A stretch of DNA of 5,902 nucleotides from Eudoraea sp. (lineage in GTDB: Bacteria > Bacteroidota > Bacteroidia > Flavobacteriales > Flavobacteriaceae). Shown in pieces: positions 4,837 through 5,902 of this stretch (within the stretch, counting starts at the first letter, position 1; each line of letters begins with the position of its first letter). The stretch lies in assembly GCA_013042925.1 (NCBI GenBank), contig JABDPH010000457.1, positions 1-5,902 on the forward strand. Reading direction: 5' to 3'. The position numbers and the translations under genes were made by a program. Under the pieces are notes generated by a model. The model saw only the letters and a list, made by a program, of their open reading frames with translations. It searched no databases and was not told the DNA's origin.

Positions 4837-5902
4837 GTGATTTTTAAACGGGTAAAATCTCCGCTTTTACGGTATTCGCTTATAATAGCCTCCCTGGTCA
4901 TTGGGATAACAGCAATTTTTGTATTGAGTATTTATTTTGGAGTTTGGGGAGAACTTCCGGACAAGAAATCATTAGCAGAAATTCAACATCCAAGGGCTTC
5001 GGAGTTATACACAGCAGACAGTGTTCTCATTGGTAAATTTTACCTGAATGACAGACAGCCCATACTTTATAAAAACATACCAAACCATTTAATAAATGCT
5101 CTAATCGCAATTGAAGATGAACGTTTTTATGATCATTCCGGTGTAGATTATAAAAGTTTGTTCCGAGTTGCGTTTAAAACAATTTTATTACAAAATGAAG
5201 CGTCGGGAGGTGGCAGCACTTTAAGCCAACAATTGGTTAAAAATCTTTATCCAAGAACCAAAAATGGAACATTTTTTTTGGCTATTGATAAAATCAAAGA
5301 AATGATAATAGCTTCCAGACTTGAAAAAATATATAGCAAGGAAGAGGTTTTGGAGCAATATCTAAATACAGTTTCTTTTGGTGACAATACTTTTGGCATA
5401 GAAAGCGCGTCCATAAAATTCTTTGGCAAAGGAGCTAACAAACTCCGTATTGAGGAATCAGCCGTTCTTGTTGGAATGCTTAAAGCCACATACACATATA
5501 ATCCAAGGGTATTCCCTAAAAAAAGTTTACAGAGAAGGAATCTGGTATTGAATGCCATGGCGGAAAATGATTTTATTAAAACAGTTGAAAAAGACAGCCT
5601 TATGACGCTGCCGTTGAACTTAAATTATACGGATTATGATCATAACAGTGGCTTGGCTCCATATTTTAGGGAAGAGGTTCGGAAACGAGTTGTAAGCTGG
5701 TGTAAAAAGCAAAATGATCAGGGAAATTCTTACAATATTTATACTTCAGGACTCAAAATTTATACAACCCTCGATTATAAAATGCAGATTTTAGCAGAAG
5801 AGTCTATGAAAACTCATATGAAAGGTCTTCAAAGAAAATTTGAAAAGAGTTATGGTAATTCGGCTCCCTGGCTAACCAATAAAGATTTAATTCTTAAAGT
5901 AG
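4837..5902 (+). CDS. Class A penicillin-binding protein (PBP1A-like), 3' truncated by window
   Basis: The visible 355 residues are the N-terminal half of a bifunctional peptidoglycan synthase that polymerises lipid II and crosslinks the strands in the periplasm. Residues 1-14 are cytoplasmic and basic (KRVKSPLLR) and about 15-36 are a membrane anchor. The glycosyltransferase (GT51) domain follows: EDERFYDHSG begins with the catalytic E93, GGGSTLSQQ is at 124-132, KIKEMIIASRLEK at 152-164 and EEVLEQYLN at 169-177, then FFGKGANKLRIEESAVLVGML. IYTTLD (308-313) opens the linker to the transpeptidase domain, which lies beyond the edge; no stop is reached. No in-frame ATG exists near the 5' end. 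The frame is open from 4759, with a GTG at 4837 (preferred) and a TTG at 4816 as alternatives. The gene is divergent from the nuclease. The family is certain; PBP1A versus another class A paralogue is not. Confidence 0.93.
   Translation, partial: MIFKRVKSPLLRYSLIIASLVIGITAIFVLSIYFGVWGELPDKKSLAEIQHPRASELYTADSVLIGKFYLNDRQPILYKNIPNHLINALIAIEDERFYDHSGVDYKSLFRVAFKTILLQNEASGGGSTLSQQLVKNLYPRTKNGTFFLAIDKIKEMIIASRLEKIYSKEEVLEQYLNTVSFGDNTFGIESASIKFFGKGANKLRIEESAVLVGMLKATYTYNPRVFPKKSLQRRNLVLNAMAENDFIKTVEKDSLMTLPLNLNYTDYDHNSGLAPYFREEVRKRVVSWCKKQNDQGNSYNIYTSGLKIYTTLDYKMQILAEESMKTHMKGLQRKFEKSYGNSAPWLTNKDLILKV

Noticed and set aside
3956..4854. TACCCGTTT (3956-3964) and AAACGGGTA (4846-4854) as inverted repeats flanking the nuclease gene
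   Set aside because: Nine-base matches are expected by chance at this scale; there is no transposase, no target duplication, and the right copy lies inside the start of the penicillin-binding protein gene.
5247..5558. Reverse-strand open frame of 103 codons inside the penicillin-binding protein gene
   Set aside because: The forward frame encodes unmistakable GT51 motifs over the same bases; the reverse frame is a shadow.

Overview
The window is AT-rich, gene-dense chromosomal DNA of the kind found in Flavobacteriaceae (Bacteroidota). Three signs point there. Shine-Dalgarno sites are essentially absent. Several upstream regions carry the Bacteroidota-type -7 element TAnnTTTG, one of them with a correctly spaced -33 TTG. 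The AraC regulator, the ALKBH2-like AlkB and the S1/P1 nuclease all read like flavobacterial family members. Placement at genus level would be a guess.

Layout from left to right: a gene-poor left edge (1-233) ends in a rho-independent-type terminator (238-268). A small cupin-like protein that lacks the metal-binding histidines follows (296-688, +), then a YiiM-like MOSC-domain protein (809-1441, +). A bidirectional hairpin (1444-1465) separates the MOSC gene from a convergent gene for a small exported protein with two similar beta-rich modules (1487-2071, -). A 215-bp divergent intergenic region separates that gene from an AraC-family regulator (2287-3159, +). The regulator is followed after 18 nt, and in the same reading frame, by an AlkB-family 2-oxoglutarate/Fe(II) dioxygenase (about 3178-3756, +). 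A 36-nt perfect palindrome acts as terminator right after it. After a gene-free gap of about 170 bp comes an exported S1/P1-type zinc nuclease (3963-4736, -), divergent from a class A penicillin-binding protein (4837 to beyond the right edge, +) that is cut by the window end inside its transpeptidase half.

Functionally this is mostly housekeeping and stress-related: nucleic-acid alkylation repair (AlkB), possible detoxification of N-hydroxylated compounds (the MOSC protein), nucleic-acid scavenging outside the cytoplasm (S1/P1 nuclease) and cell-wall synthesis (PBP1A-like). The only convincing multi-gene unit is araC-alkB. It resembles the enterobacterial ada-alkB arrangement in outline, but this regulator has a cupin sensor and not an Ada methyltransferase domain. 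I see no CRISPR array, insertion sequence, prophage, toxin-antitoxin pair, tRNA or rRNA. I found no strong case for an undescribed system; the points worth a second look are at the level of promoters, palindromes, start codons and domain degeneration.
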